Shown: piece after piece, positions 1 to 9,569 of the stretch | Numbering within the stretch: position 1 is the stretch's first letter | Layout of the letters: every line of letters starts with the position of its first letter | NCBI GenBank assembly: GCA_024703915.1 | Contig: CP087969.1 | Coordinates: forward strand, 744,001 to 808,000 | DNA from: Massilia sp. H-1 | GTDB lineage: Bacteria > Pseudomonadota > Gammaproteobacteria > Burkholderiales > Burkholderiaceae_D | Direction: 5' to 3' | Length of the DNA: 64,000 nucleotides | Program-made: the position numbers and the translations under genes | Notes under the pieces: generated by a model | Databases searched by the model: none | What the model was told of the DNA's origin: nothing | What the model saw: the letters and a program-made list of their open reading frames with translations, nothing else

Positions 1-414
1 GAATCGCTGCATACGATCACCGAGGCGATCGTGCTCGACGCCCTGTCCGAGCGGCTCGACACGGCCATGGCGCGCGTGCTGGGCACCAGCTTCGACGACG
101 CCAAGTACGTGGCCGCCTACCGCACCGCCACCACCCGCGACGACCGGACCCGCCAGCTCGACCTGGTGCAGGAACTGGGCGACTCGCTGTGCGAACTGGT
201 TCACATCCCGCTCTTGTCGGTCACGCTCACCATCATGCGCGGCCCGGCCATGCTGGCGCGCCTGGGCGACCTGCACGAGTTTCTCGACACGGGTTTCCGT
301 ACCTTCAAGAAGATGAAAAAGCTTACCGCCTTCGTCGACACCATCGTCGGACGCGAACGCCAGGTCATGGAAAAGATCTACGCGGGCCGCAAGGACCCGT
401 TCGACGTGGTGTGA
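1..414 (+). CDS. C-terminal part of FFLEELY-motif-like protein (5' truncated by window)
   Basis: The reading frame is open from base 1, so the start lies outside the window. It ends with TGA at 412-414. The 137 visible residues are soluble and helical, without signal peptide or membrane segment. The segments 'AAYRTATTRDDRTRQLDLV', 'MRGPAMLARLGDLHEFLD' and 'RERQVMEKIYAG' resemble the C-terminus of the uncharacterised 'FFLEELY motif' family as I remember it. The motif itself would lie upstream of the window. It converges on trmJ with a 3-bp gap. The function is unknown, and the family call rests on pattern memory only. Confidence 0.5.
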   Translation, partial: ESLHTITEAIVLDALSERLDTAMARVLGTSFDDAKYVAAYRTATTRDDRTRQLDLVQELGDSLCELVHIPLLSVTLTIMRGPAMLARLGDLHEFLDTGFRTFKKMKKLTAFVDTIVGRERQVMEKIYAGRKDPFDVV

Positions 415-417
415 AGC

Positions 418-1168
418 CTAGGGGCGCTGCTTGAGGATCTGGCGCGGATCCCGCGCAGGATATTGACTTCCTCGGTCTCGAGCTGGGTGCGCGAGAACAG
501 CCGCTTCCAGGCGCGGCATCAGTTTCTTGGGATTGTCGGCATCGAGAAAATCGATCGCCACCAGCGCCTGCTCCAGGTGCCCGTACATGCCTTCGATCTG
601 CTCCAGACTGGCCGCGTCGCCATGAAAGCCCACTGCGCTTTCCGGCGCCGCCACGCCGTCGGCCACCCGGCATTCGTAGGCCAGCACTTGCAGCGCCTGG
701 GCCAGGTTGAGCGAGGAATAATCGGGATTGGCGGGAATATTGATCAAGACATTGCACTGCTCGACGATCTGGTTCGGCAGCCCGAAACGCTCGTTGCCGA
801 AAATGAGGGCCGCGTGCAGCTCGCCCTGCCCCGCCACATGGCCGAAGCGAACGCGCGGGCATCCACACGGGCGGCGAAAACTCGCGCAGGCGGGCCGAGA
901 CGGCGGCGGCGAAATTGATGCCGTCCAGCGCTTCGGCCATGCTGCCGACAATACGCGCCCCTTCCAGCACGTCCTGTGCGCCGCTGGCGAAAGCGACCGC
1001 CTCCGGGTCGGCCAGCGCGTCGGGAAAGCGCGGATTGACCAGCACCAGATCCGAAAACCCCATCGTTTTCATGGCGCGCGGCAGGCTGATATTGCCCGCG
1101 CGGCTGGTCTCGACCAGCACGAATCGCAGGCGTTGAAAAACAGAAGTCGGTGTTTCCGGCAGATTCAT
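418..1168 (-). CDS. trmJ: tRNA (cytidine/uridine-2'-O-)-methyltransferase TrmJ
   Basis: SpoU/TrmH-class SPOUT methyltransferase that 2'-O-methylates position 32 of the tRNA anticodon loop with S-adenosylmethionine. The N-terminus 'LRFVLVETSRAGNISLPRA' with 'TMGFSDLVLVNPR', then 'ALIFGNERFGLPN' and 'NIPANPDYSSLNLAQALQ', are the three SPOUT signature blocks in order. The length of about 250 residues is normal. The frame is broken by single-base errors near 860, 515 and 445. Correcting the last two gives the expected ending RLKRLFSRTQLETEEVN followed by ILRGILRQIL. It diverges from suhB, an arrangement I recall as common in Burkholderiales. Confidence 0.88.
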
Positions 1169-1313
1169 TTAAAATAGCGCTATCATGCGGCGTGAAAGAT
1201 GCAATTTTAACCTTTCGACGCCGCTTCGCTCTTTAATTCATTCTTGTTCATTACCGTTCGCTGCGACGTTGGAGTCGCCGTGGGCGTTAGCGTTCTTTTA
1301 ACGGAAAAATACA

Positions 1314-2102
1314 ATGCACCCAATGCTCAATACGGCGATCAAAGCTGCTCGCCGCGCCGCCACTGTGATCCAGCGCGCCTCCTTCGACGTCGATCGCGTT
1401 GTTGTTACTGAAAAACAACACAACGATTTCGTCACCGATGTGGACCAGGCAGCGGAACAGGCGATCATCGAGACCCTGCTCAAGGCTTACCCCGACCACG
1501 CCATCCTGGCCGAGGAATCGGGTGCATCCAAAAACCTGAACGACGAGAGTGAATTCGCGTGGATCATCGACCCGATCGATGGCACCACCAACTTCATGCA
1601 CGGCTACCCCAACTATTGCGTTTCGATCGCCCTGTCCCAGCGCGGCATCATCACCCAGGCCGTCATCTACGACCCGGTGCGCAACGACCTGTTTACCGCC
1701 ACCAAGGGCAGCCAGCCTACCTCAACGACAAGCGCATCCGCGTCACCAAGCACGACCGCATCTCGAACTGCCTGCTGTCCATCGGCCACGCGGCTTAGCC
1801 TGAAAGCGCTGGCCGACTACATCAAGATGTACGGCGTCATGGCCGAACGCTGCCAGGCCATCCGCACCATCGCTCGGCCGCGCTCGACCTGGCCAATGTG
1901 GCCATGCTTACTGCAGCGACGGTTTCTTTGAAAAGGCCTCAAGCCTTGGGATATCGTGGCCGGTGCCCTGCTCGTGACCGAAGCGGGCGGCATTTGCGGC
2001 GAGTTCTCCGGCGAATCGGACTACCTGTACAAGGGCGACATCATTGCCGCCAGCCCCAAGGTGTTCGGCCAGATGGTCACGCTGCTGTCGCCTTTCGCGT
2101 AA
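1314..2102 (+). CDS. suhB: inositol-1-monophosphatase SuhB
   Basis: Mg2+-dependent inositol monophosphatase, also known in E. coli as a partner of NusG/rRNA antitermination complexes. The metal-binding motifs are visible: EE in 'ILAEESG', '[12 protein letters not shown]' (DPIDGT) and, near the C-terminus, '[17 protein letters not shown]' (WDxxAG). About 262 residues is normal for the family. The frame is interrupted near 1709, at 1794 (altered GCCGGC), and near 1870 and 1905. The final part '[18 protein letters not shown]' ends at TAA 2100-2102. The start ATG at 1314 gives the usual MHPMLN N-terminus. Confidence 0.9.
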
Positions 2103-2123
2103 AATACCCCCATGCGCTTGACC

Positions 2124-2143
2124 GGGAACACGCTGGTGTTCCC
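2124..2143 (+). terminator. Perfect hairpin downstream of suhB
   Basis: GGGAACAC-GCTG-GTGTTCCC forms an 8-bp perfect stem with a 4-nt loop, 21 bp after the suhB stop. There is no clean U-run (CTCTAAATTT follows about 8 bp on), so termination efficiency is uncertain. Alternatively it is a structural element of the long rhlE leader. Confidence 0.6.
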
Positions 2144-2319
2144 GCCCGCCCTCTAAATTTCCACAGCACAACTAAATTCGTTTAGACTCGCTGTTGTTAT
2201 GCTGCAATTCCCGGTGGCACCGTTTCCAGTGCCTATGCCACCGCGGTTTTCTAAAATTGATTGCCTGCGACTGGCGCCCCTTTAGCGGGCGACGGGCCGA
2301 TCTCCACCATAAAGTTAAC

Positions 2320-3696
2320 ATGTCATTTTCTAAACTCGGCCTGTCCGATGCCATCGTTCGCGCTGTGACCGAACACGGTTACACCGTTCCGACCCCGATC
2401 CAGACCCAGGCGATTCCCGCCGTGCTGGCTAAGCGGCGACCTGCTCGCTGGCGCACAGACCGGTACCGGCAAGACCGCCGGTTTCACGCTGCCGATCCTG
2501 AACCGCCTCTCGACCGATGCGGTCGGCGCGGCCCTGCAAAGCAAGACCTCGACCCGCGCCGTGCGCTGCCTGATCCTGACCCCCGACCCGCGAACTGGCG
2601 GCCCAGGTCGAGGAAAGCGTGCGCGTGTACGGCAAGTACACCCAGCTCAATTCGGCCGTGATCTTCGGCGGCGTGGGCATCAACCCGCAAATCAAGCAGC
2701 TCAAGCACGGGGTCGACATCCTGGTCGCCACCCCGGGCCGCCTGCTCGACCACATGGAACAGCGCACCGTCGACCTGTCCAAGATCGAAATCCTGATCCT
2801 CGACGAAGCCGACCGCATGCTCGACATGGGCTTCATCCGCGACATCAAGAAAGTGCTGGCCGCCCTGCTTAGCCAAGCGCCAGAACCTGCTGTTCTCGGC
2901 CACCTTCTCGGAAGAGATCAAGGCCCTGGCCGACGGTCTGCTGAACAAGTTAGCCATGATCGAAGTGGCGCGCCGCAATTCGACGGTCGAAGTCATCGCC
3001 CAGAAAATCCACCCGGTCGACCGCGACAAGAAGCATCCGATGCTGTCGCACCTGATCAAGTCGAACAAGTGGACCCAGGTGCTGGTGTTCACCCGCACCA
3101 AGCACGGCGCCAACAAGCTCGTTGAACAGCTGGGCGCCGACGGCATCGGCGCGCTCGCCATCCACGGCAACAAGAGCCAGACCGCGCGTACCCGCGCCCT
3201 GTCCGAGTTCAAGGATGGCACGCTGCAAGTGCTGGTCGCCACCGATATCGCCGCGCGCGGCATCGACATCGACCAGCTGCCGCACGTGGTCAACTACGAT
3301 CTGCCGAACATTCCGGAAGACTATGTGCACCGCATCGGCCGTACCGGCCGCGCCAAGCGCCACCGGCGAAGCCGTGTCCCTGGTCTGCGTGGACGAGCAC
3401 GAAATGCTCAAGGATATCGAGAAGCTGATCAAGCAGACCCTGCCGCGTCAAGTGATTCCGGGCTTCGAGCCGGATCCGAACGCGCGCCCAGGCGATTCAG
3501 CTGCGCAGCGGTGCCCCAGGGCACGGCGGCCGCGGCAGCCGTGCTTAAACGGGCCAGGTGGTCAAGGTCGGCAGCGGCAACCGCAACGCGGCCAAGCCGC
3601 GCAGCGCCGGTGGCGGCGGTGGCAATGCCGGCGGGCGGCAACAGCCGCGGCCCGCGCCAGGCGCCGCCGCACCGCTCGGGCGGACGCGGCCGCTAA
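2320..3696 (+). CDS. rhlE: DEAD-box RNA helicase, RhlE type
   Basis: ATP-dependent RNA helicase for RNA remodelling and ribosome or cold-stress functions. The motifs appear in order: Q motif '[10 protein letters not shown]', motif I AQTGTGKT, 'TPTRELA' after removing one C near 2590, DEAD in '[14 protein letters not shown]', SAT in 'LLFSATFS', and '[10 protein letters not shown]'. The tail is rich in Gly, Arg and Gln, as in RhlE proteins. Four breaks are explained by known error sites: 2429 (LAGGDLLAG once repaired), 2869, 3363 and the GC-rich tail near 3490-3640. A leader of about 217 bp separates it from suhB, compatible with cold-shock-type regulation, although no known element was recognised. 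Confidence 0.92.
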
Positions 3697-3746
3697 GCGA
3701 CCCGCATCCCGCGCCCACAGCGCCATCGCTCACGCCATCGGCGCTT

Positions 3747-4187
3747 TTATGCGGCCAGCCCGCACGGCTGGTAATTGCGGATCACGCCCACCACCACGCC
3801 CCACACGGGCGCCGCGTCCCCCGGCCTCGCTGCGCTGCGGGGGCAAGGCCTCGTTTTCCGAACGCAGCTCGGCGCGGCCATTGAAGTGGAACAGGCGCCG
3901 CAGCGTGTACTGGCCGTCGATGACGGCGACCACCAGGCGGCCGTGCTCGGGCGCCACGGAACGGTCGATGATGACCTTGTCGCCATCCATGATGCTTAAG
4001 CCCCGCTCATGCTGTTGCCGCTCACGGTCAGCAGGAAGGCGCCGCCCTGTTCCGGGCCGGCTTGCAGGGGCGGCCCGCCCGTATCGAAACCGGCGGCGAC
4101 CTTGTGCGCCATGAGCCAGAAACGCATGGACTTGGCGGCGAGATTGAGCTAGCTCGGCTGCTGGCTGCAGGTGGCATGATCGGACAT
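3747..4187 (-). CDS. umuD: UmuD-like S24 peptidase with Lys-to-Arg change at the catalytic position
   Basis: Family S24 (LexA/UmuD) protein of about 145 residues, which is UmuD-sized and lacks the LexA winged helix. The visible blocks are 'KVAAGF' (the cleavage region is degenerate), '[19 protein letters not shown]' with the nucleophilic Ser of GNSM, '[19 protein letters not shown]', and '[11 protein letters not shown]'. In UmuD and LexA the catalytic Lys sits in T-V-K-(K/R)-L. Here the codons read T-L-R-R-L, so the general base is Arg. An in-frame TAG at 4149 and the break at 3996 are altered GCCGGC sites (GCTAGC and GCTTAAGC). A CTGT-N8-ACAG SOS box lies just upstream. No umuC is adjacent. 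Confidence 0.78.
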
Positions 4188-4204
4188 GATGGGCACGATA
4201 AATA

Positions 4205-4220
4205 CTGTATGGATGTACAG
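4205..4220 (-). promoter_or_regulatory. LexA SOS box upstream of umuD homologue
   Basis: CTGTATGGATGTACAG matches the beta/gamma-proteobacterial LexA operator CTGT-N8-ACAG exactly, and the symmetry extends to TACTGTA...TACAGTA (4203-4222). It is centred about 25 bp upstream of the umuD start, so LexA would cover the promoter. This supports DNA-damage induction of the gene. Confidence 0.85.
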
Positions 4221-4415
4221 TATAACCAAATCCGGGCGGCATGGAAAAAAATGATGCGCCCCGCCTGCCAGCATGTCGGGCAACTTGACAGCTGCCGCGG
4301 AAATGCGATTGCTTTCTGTCTAAGTTGTTGATTTCTAAATGTTGGCACGATCCCTGCGTGCATACACGCGCACCGCTAATTCCGGCGGGAAAGATTGTCA
4401 CTTCGAAGGAAATCC

Positions 4416-5369
4416 ATGAAACTACGTCGCCTTGCCTGTGTTCTGGCTGCCCTCGCCTGCGTCGCCAGCAGCGCTTCCGCCACCCAAATTGCGAATGGCG
4501 CCCACGTCAGCACCTATGTGCGCGACTGCCGCACCGCCGCCGAACGGCTGGCCGGTACGCCCACCCCGAGCCTGTGCGACGACAACCTCGGCAGCTTCGC
4601 CCACACCCTGGTCGACATGCGCTACGACAGCAATTACGGCGGCCTGACCGCCCACGCGGGCACGCTCGATCCGCTGGCCACCAATTCGCGCGGCTCGGTC
4701 GACGCCTCCGGCACCCCGGGCACCCTGATCCTGCGCCAGGCCACCTTCCAGCACCAGCAGCTATTCGCGCGCCTCGAGCCAGGTCGAAGCGATGCAAAGC
4801 TTCACCTGGGACGGCACCGGCCCGGCCACCCGCACCATCGTTCTACCACCTCGACTTTACCGGCACCCACGTCGGCAGCCAGGCCGACTTCTTCGCCGCC
4901 CTGACCTCGGCCGCCTCGATGATCTCGGCCTCGATCAATGTGTTCTCGCTCGACACCGTCAGCTTCGATGTCGATACCGGCAACGTCACCCGTCCCTTCT
5001 TCGATTCGCTCGCCAGCGAACTGCCCGACTACGTGAGCGACGGCGTGAGCACCTTCGAGACCGGCACCGGCAGCGCGCTCGACTGGACCATGGACTTCAC
5101 CATGGTGGCTAAGCCGCACCTACTACATCGACGCCTGGTTCGGCATCTGGGCCAAGTACGGCGCCAAGCCTGGACGCGTCGCACACCTTCACCGCCACCC
5201 TCGGCCAGATGGACAACGGCCAGTTCCTCGCCACCACGGCTTACGCCTGGATCTGGCCGATCCGCTCGCCCATTCGATCCGCAACACCAATAACGTGCCG
5301 GAACCGGCCAGCATCGCCCTGATGCTGATGTCGCTCGGCCTGCTCGGCTTCCTGCGCCGCCAGCGCTGA
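4416..5369 (+). CDS. PEP-CTERM sorting-domain protein
   Basis: Secreted protein of about 315 residues. It has a signal peptide (MKLRR followed by LACVLAALACVASSASA) and ends in VPEPASIALMLMSLGLLGFL followed by RRQR. That is a textbook PEP-CTERM signal: VPEP, a hydrophobic helix and a basic tail, recognised by exosortase/EpsH. The mature part is beta-rich and Ser/Thr-rich and has no catalytic family I recognise. Five frame breaks occur (near 4770, 4843, 5110, 5165 and 5246), of which 5110 and 5165 repair to GCCGGC. Such proteins are exported with exopolysaccharide in Massilia-like bacteria. The start ATG at 4416 is preceded by GAAGGAAA. Confidence 0.85.
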
Positions 5370-5376
5370 TCGCCCG

Positions 5377-5402
5377 GGGGCGTCCGCAGCCAGGGGCGCC
5401 CC
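5377..5402 (+). terminator. GC-rich hairpin after PEP-CTERM gene
   Basis: GGGGCG (5377-5382) pairs with CGCCCC (5397-5402), followed by TTGCTTCCCCCTTG. It lies directly after the stop codon, so it is a plausible but weak intrinsic terminator. Confidence 0.4.
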
Positions 5403-5454
5403 TTGCTTCCCCCTTGAAAAAATCGATTGACGATCCTGAACCAATCCCGATATA

Positions 5455-5468
5455 CTTGATTAATCAAG
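5455..5468 (+). promoter_or_regulatory. Palindromic operator for the MarR-family gene
   Basis: CTTGATTAATCAAG is a perfect 14-bp palindrome 30 bp upstream of the marR start, followed by a half-site-like ATTGATTGAG. TTGATTAATCAA-type palindromes are typical MarR-family operators, so autoregulation of the marR-MFS unit is likely (inference). Confidence 0.65.
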
Positions 5469-5498
5469 CATTGATTGAGTACCTAAAAAGGACTGCAC

Positions 5499-5953
5499 AT
5501 GGATACCCCGCTCTCTACCCCCACCGATTTCTGCCTGCGCCTGGCGCGCGCCTATGCCGTACATGGTGCGCCGCTTCGACAGCGCGCTCGGCAACCACCA
5601 CGGGATCAGCTTCAGCGATTACCAGCTGCTCAACCACATCGCGCGCCCCCGGGCGGACGCATCCGCCGGGTCGACCTGGCCGAACGCGTGAGCCTGACCG
5701 CCTCGGGCGTCACGCGCACCCTGCTGCCGCTGGAAAAAATCGGCCTGGTCACGCGCCAGAGCGATCCGCGCGACGCCCGCGTCGGCTTTGCCGTGATCAC
5801 GCCTACTTAAGGCAGCGAACTGGTGCTCAACGCCACCGATGTCGTCGACCTGATCAGCCGCGAAGCGATCCGCGGCTTGCCGCCCGAACAGGTAGCGGCC
5901 ATGGCGGCCATTCTGGGCGGCATCAGCCAAGCATGCACGCCACCAATAGCTGA
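5499..5953 (+). CDS. MarR-family transcriptional regulator
   Basis: Winged-helix repressor of about 150 residues. Recognisable parts are 'SFSDYQLLNHIA', 'RRVDLAERVSLTASGVTR' (recognition helix region) and 'EKIGLVTRQSDPRDARVGF', the MarR wing with its D-x-R-D-x-R core. The frame shifts near 5558 and again near 5810. The RBS AAAAGGAC sits 6 bp before ATG. It is followed 7 bp later by an MFS exporter, the usual marR-efflux pairing. The ligand is unknown. Confidence 0.85.
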
Positions 5954-5960
5954 GGCCAGC

Positions 5961-7243
5961 ATGGACGCCAAGCACCACCCCGCGCGGGGCCCTGCTGCGC
6001 GAACCGAACTTCCGCTGGCTGATGGGCGGCGGCCTGATCTCGGCCCTGGGCGACCAGTTCACCCTGATCGCCCTGCCCTGGCTGGTGCTGACCACGACCG
6101 GCGACGCCCTGACCCTGGGCCTGGTGATCGCCCTCATGAGCGTGCCGCGCGCCCTGTTCATCCTGGTCGGCGGCGCCCTGGTCGACCGCTATTCGCCCAA
6201 GTCGGTGCTGATGCTGAGCAAATTCGCCAACGCGCTCTTGCTGGCCATCCTGACCGTCCTCGTGTTTGCTTAGCCCGGGTGCCGCTGACCGCCATCTATC
6301 TGCTCGCCTTCGGGCTGGGACTGGCGTCGGCGTTCGCCATTCCCGCTTAAGCACCTCGATGCTGCCGCACGTGTTTGCGCGTGAACAGCTGCAGGCGGCC
6401 AATGGCTTCATGATGGGCTTGCGCCAGCTGGCATTGCTGTCCGGCCCGCTGCTGGCGGCGCTGGTGTTCGCGCTGTGGGGCGACGGCAGCGGCAAGGCCG
6501 CCTCGGCCGACGGCATCGGCATGGCCTTCGCGTTCGACTGCGCCAGCTTCCTGATCTCGGCCTGGACCCTGGCCCGGGTCACGCTGCACGCCCCGTCCGC
6601 AGCTTACCGCGCCGGAAGGCATGTGGCAAGCCATCAGCGCCGGACTGCTGCTGGTCTGGCGCGACATGGCGCTGCGCGTGTGCATCCTGTACTGGGCCCT
6701 GTGCGCCTTCATCGTCGGCGGCACCATGCAGGTGGCGATGCCGGTGCTGGCCGCCTCGCGTCTGGGCGGCGCCGCCTCGCTCGGCCTGATCATGGGCTTG
6801 CACGGGGGCTAAGCTCGCTGCTCGGCATGGCCGCCAGCGGCGCCAGCGCCAGGCTGCGCCTGGGCAGCTTCGGCAGCATGATCCTGCTGGTCGACGCCAT
6901 CATCGGCGCCTTGCTGATGGGCATGGCGATGGTCCACACGACCTGGCAGGCGGGCGCCTTCATGCTGCTGCTTGGCGTACTCAACGGCTTCATCCAGGTC
7001 GCCGTGTTCAGCTGGATCCAGCAGCGCGTGCCGCGCGCCATGCTGGGCCGGGCCATGAGCATCTTCATGTTCATCTTCATGGGACTGGCGCCGCTGGCGG
7101 CCGCCATCACCGGCGCCCTGCTCGACAAGCTGTCGCTGACCGGGCTGTTCGTCGGCGCCGGCGCCTTCCTGCTGGCGGCGGCCACCGTGGCCTGGCTGTT
7201 CACGCCGATGCGCAGCATCCCCATGCGCCATACTTATGACTGA
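5961..7243 (+). CDS. Major facilitator superfamily transporter
   Basis: Integral membrane transporter of about 425 residues with some 12 hydrophobic segments, probably a proton-driven exporter. The cytoplasmic loop 'GGALVDRYSPKSVLM' is the MFS motif A region (G-x-x-x-D-R-x-x-x-K). The N-terminus 'FRWLMGGGLISALGDQFTL' and the end 'AFLLAAATVAWLF' fit MFS efflux families (MFS_1/MFS_3). Breaks at 6272, 6348, 6602 and 6811 all repair to GCCGGC, for example AIPAGTSMLPHVFAREQLQ. It sits 7 bp after marR, so the substrate is probably a toxic small molecule (inference). Confidence 0.85.
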
Positions 7244-7269
7244 TCGCTTAATCGGATAACATAGGCGCC

Positions 7270-8051
7270 ATGCCCAAGCTCGCCGCCAACCTCAGCCTGA
7301 TGTTCACCGAACTGCCCTTCCTCGACCGTTTTGCCGCCGCGCGGCAACGGCTTCGCGGCGGTGGAGTTCTTGTTCCCCTATGCCTTCGAGGCGGGGGCCA
7401 TCGCCGAACGCCTGGCCCGCTACAACCTGGAACTGGTGCTGCACAACCTGCCGCCCGGACACTGGGACGGCGGCGACCGCGGCATGGCCTGCGATCCCGC
7501 GCGTGCCCGAATTCGAGGCCAGCGTCGCGCTCGCCCTGGACTACGCCGTGCCGCTGGGCGTGCGGCAATTGCATTGCCTGGTAGGCTAGTAGGCTGCCTA
7601 GGCAGGCGTCACGCCTGCCGCCGCCCACCGCACCTATATCGCCAATCTGCGCTTTGCCGCGGACCGCCTGGCCGAACACGGCGTGCGCCTCTTGATCGAA
7701 CCGATCAACACCATCGACATGCCCGGCTATTTCCTGTCTGGCAGCGCGCAGGCGGCGGCCGTCATCGCCGAAGTGGGCGCCGCCAATCTGTTCCTGCAGC
7801 TCGACCTGTATCACTTGCACCGGATGGGCGAGGACCTGGCGCAGGCGATCACGGCCCACGCGCCCCTGACCGCACACATGCAGCTGGCCGACAGTCCGGG
7901 GGCATGAACCAGGCACGGGCGAGATCGATTACGCGGCCCTGTTCGCGCTGATCGACCGCCTCGGCTACCCGGGCTGGATCGGCTGCGAATACCATCCGCA
8001 ACACGATACCGTGGCTTAGGCCTGGGCTGGCGCGGCGCACTGCTGGCTTGA
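7270..8051 (+). CDS. hyi: Hydroxypyruvate isomerase family protein
   Basis: TIM-barrel sugar isomerase of the xylose-isomerase-like superfamily that interconverts hydroxypyruvate and tartronate semialdehyde in glyoxylate and allantoin metabolism. Family features: '[20 protein letters not shown]', '[11 protein letters not shown]', '[16 protein letters not shown]' with the metal-binding Glu, '[15 protein letters not shown]', and the ending IGCEYHPQ followed by AGLGW once 8018 is repaired. About 260 residues is normal. Breaks are near 7340, 7500, 7575-7600 (in-frame stops in a doubly altered GCCGGC stretch), 7900 and 8018. No glyoxylate carboligase or reductase is adjacent, so the pathway context is incomplete. 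Confidence 0.87.
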
Positions 8052-8133
8052 GCTTGAGCAAAATGGCGCCACGGTAGAGGCGCAAAAATGGGAACTTCCG
8101 GCGAGCCCTTCCGTGCTTGCCAAGAAGGGACCC

Positions 8134-8983
8134 ATGAAACCCTGCCGCCCACTTGCCGCGCTCGTCCTGCTGGCTGCCGCCTTGCTGTGCGGCTGCGCTT
8201 CGAGCCATGTCAGCCTGTACGAAGTGCGCGAGTTCGCCGACGCCTCGGCCCGGCTCGGCGCCTACGGCGAACTGTCCAAGCGCTACCGCGACACCTACTT
8301 GCGCGAGCAACCCTATCTGTCCCCCGCCGCCGACCGCATCGCCAGGGAAAACGATGCCAAACGGCGCGCCGTGTTCGACGATTTCGTCAGCGCCCAGAAA
8401 GCGCTGGTGCTCTACATGCAAACCCTGAGCATGCTGGCTAAGCGACACCCGCTACGACCTCACGCCCCAGCTCGACGACATGGGCAATGGCATCAAGGCC
8501 TTGTCCGGCAGCGGCCTCGAACAGAAACACGTGCTCGCCTATACCGGACTGACCCGCCTGCTGACCCGGGTCATCGCCTCCGGTTACCAGCAGCGCAGCG
8601 TCGAGACCATGGTGCGCGACGGCGACGCCCATGTGCGCGTGCTGCTCGAGGCCATGATGACCCTGACCCGCCTGTACAACAAGACCCACGACAATGAAAA
8701 GAAGACCGTGCTCGGCATCTTCGACGTCGAAATTCCGTTTTCCGGCAAGCCGCAGGACCGCATGCTGGTCACCATGGCCAAGGTCCACTACATGGACAAG
8801 GTGGCCGAATACCGGGCGCTCGACAAGCGCTACGACATCGCCCTGCAAGGCTTGACCAAGGTGGCGCTGGGGCACCAGAAAATGCGCGACAACCTGCACC
8901 AGATTCCCAGCGAAGAGCTGCGCCACACGCTGGCCGACTATGCACGCGACTTGCGCCTGATCCAGCAGGGACTGGCCAATTAA
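8134..8983 (+). CDS. Predicted lipoprotein of unknown function, helical
   Basis: About 282 residues with a lipoprotein signal (LLAAALLCGCASS, lipobox LLCGC with the acylated Cys at about residue 22). The rest is predicted helical and hydrophilic, rich in Lys, Asp, Gln and Arg, with no known domain recognised. One break at 8438 is an altered GCCGGC (SMLAGDTRYDLTP). The start ATG at 8134 follows AAGAAGGGACCC. The next gene begins 15 bp downstream, so the two form an operon and may act together in the envelope. I do not assign a function. Confidence 0.75.
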
Positions 8984-8998
8984 TTCAAGGAGTGTCCC

Positions 8999-9445
8999 AT
9001 GAGCACCGAGAGCGGCGGCCTCGCCAGCGCGGCCCAGATCGAAGCGCTGGCCGACCAGATGTCGCACATTGCCGACGAGATCCACAAGCGCATCATGAAA
9101 GACATAGGCGCCCACCACGGCGGCCCCGTCAGCGAGCAAGACCAGGCAGTCGCGCGCGCCCTGCTGGAAGACGAGCTGCTGCTGCGCCAGCGCGCCGACG
9201 GCTTGTACGCCGAGGCCGCGACCTATGTGGTGCGCTCGCTGGCCGTGTCGCAGCAGCAACTGATGGCGCTGACGGCCGCGGCCGCCGAAAAAATCCGCAC
9301 GATCGACCGCATCGCCAGCGTGACCGGCCTGATCGGCGGCGTGCTGCGCCTGGTCGGCGCCATCGCGACCGGCCATCCGGTGCCGATCGTGGCCGCCATC
9401 GAGCGCCTGAGCAAGCAGGTCAAGCTGGTCAAGGCCAGCGGCTAG
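8999..9445 (+). CDS. Conserved hypothetical protein paired with lipoprotein
   Basis: 148 residues in one uninterrupted frame. The N-terminal two-thirds looks helical and coiled-coil-like ('EALADQMSHIADEIHKRIM', 'EDELLLRQRADGLYAEAATY'), followed by a Gly- and hydrophobic-rich segment 'SVTGLIGGVLRLVGAIATG' that could insert in or lie on a membrane. There is no signal peptide. It starts 15 bp after the upstream lipoprotein with RBS AAGGAG. The function is unknown; the pair may be a membrane-associated complex (inference). Confidence 0.7.
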   Translation: MSTESGGLASAAQIEALADQMSHIADEIHKRIMKDIGAHHGGPVSEQDQAVARALLEDELLLRQRADGLYAEAATYVVRSLAVSQQQLMALTAAAAEKIRTIDRIASVTGLIGGVLRLVGAIATGHPVPIVAAIERLSKQVKLVKASG

Positions 9446-9569
9446 GACGCCTGCGGCGCCGCAAGCGCCGCGCGCGCGGCAACCGTGCGCCCATGTTCTG
9501 TGCCGGTCGAACGCGCTACACTGGCAGCGCCAGCCTGGCGTTCCCGCACCGACTTTCCTGGAGCACGGC

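Noticed and set aside
418..951. Second methyltransferase-like frame inside trmJ
   Set aside because: It is the continuation of trmJ displaced by single-base errors, not a separate gene.
7575..7620. TAGGC/GCCTA repeat cluster as a hairpin or attachment site in hyi
   Set aside because: The frame before and after is the same hyi frame, and the stretch is best explained by two adjacent altered GCCGGC sites.
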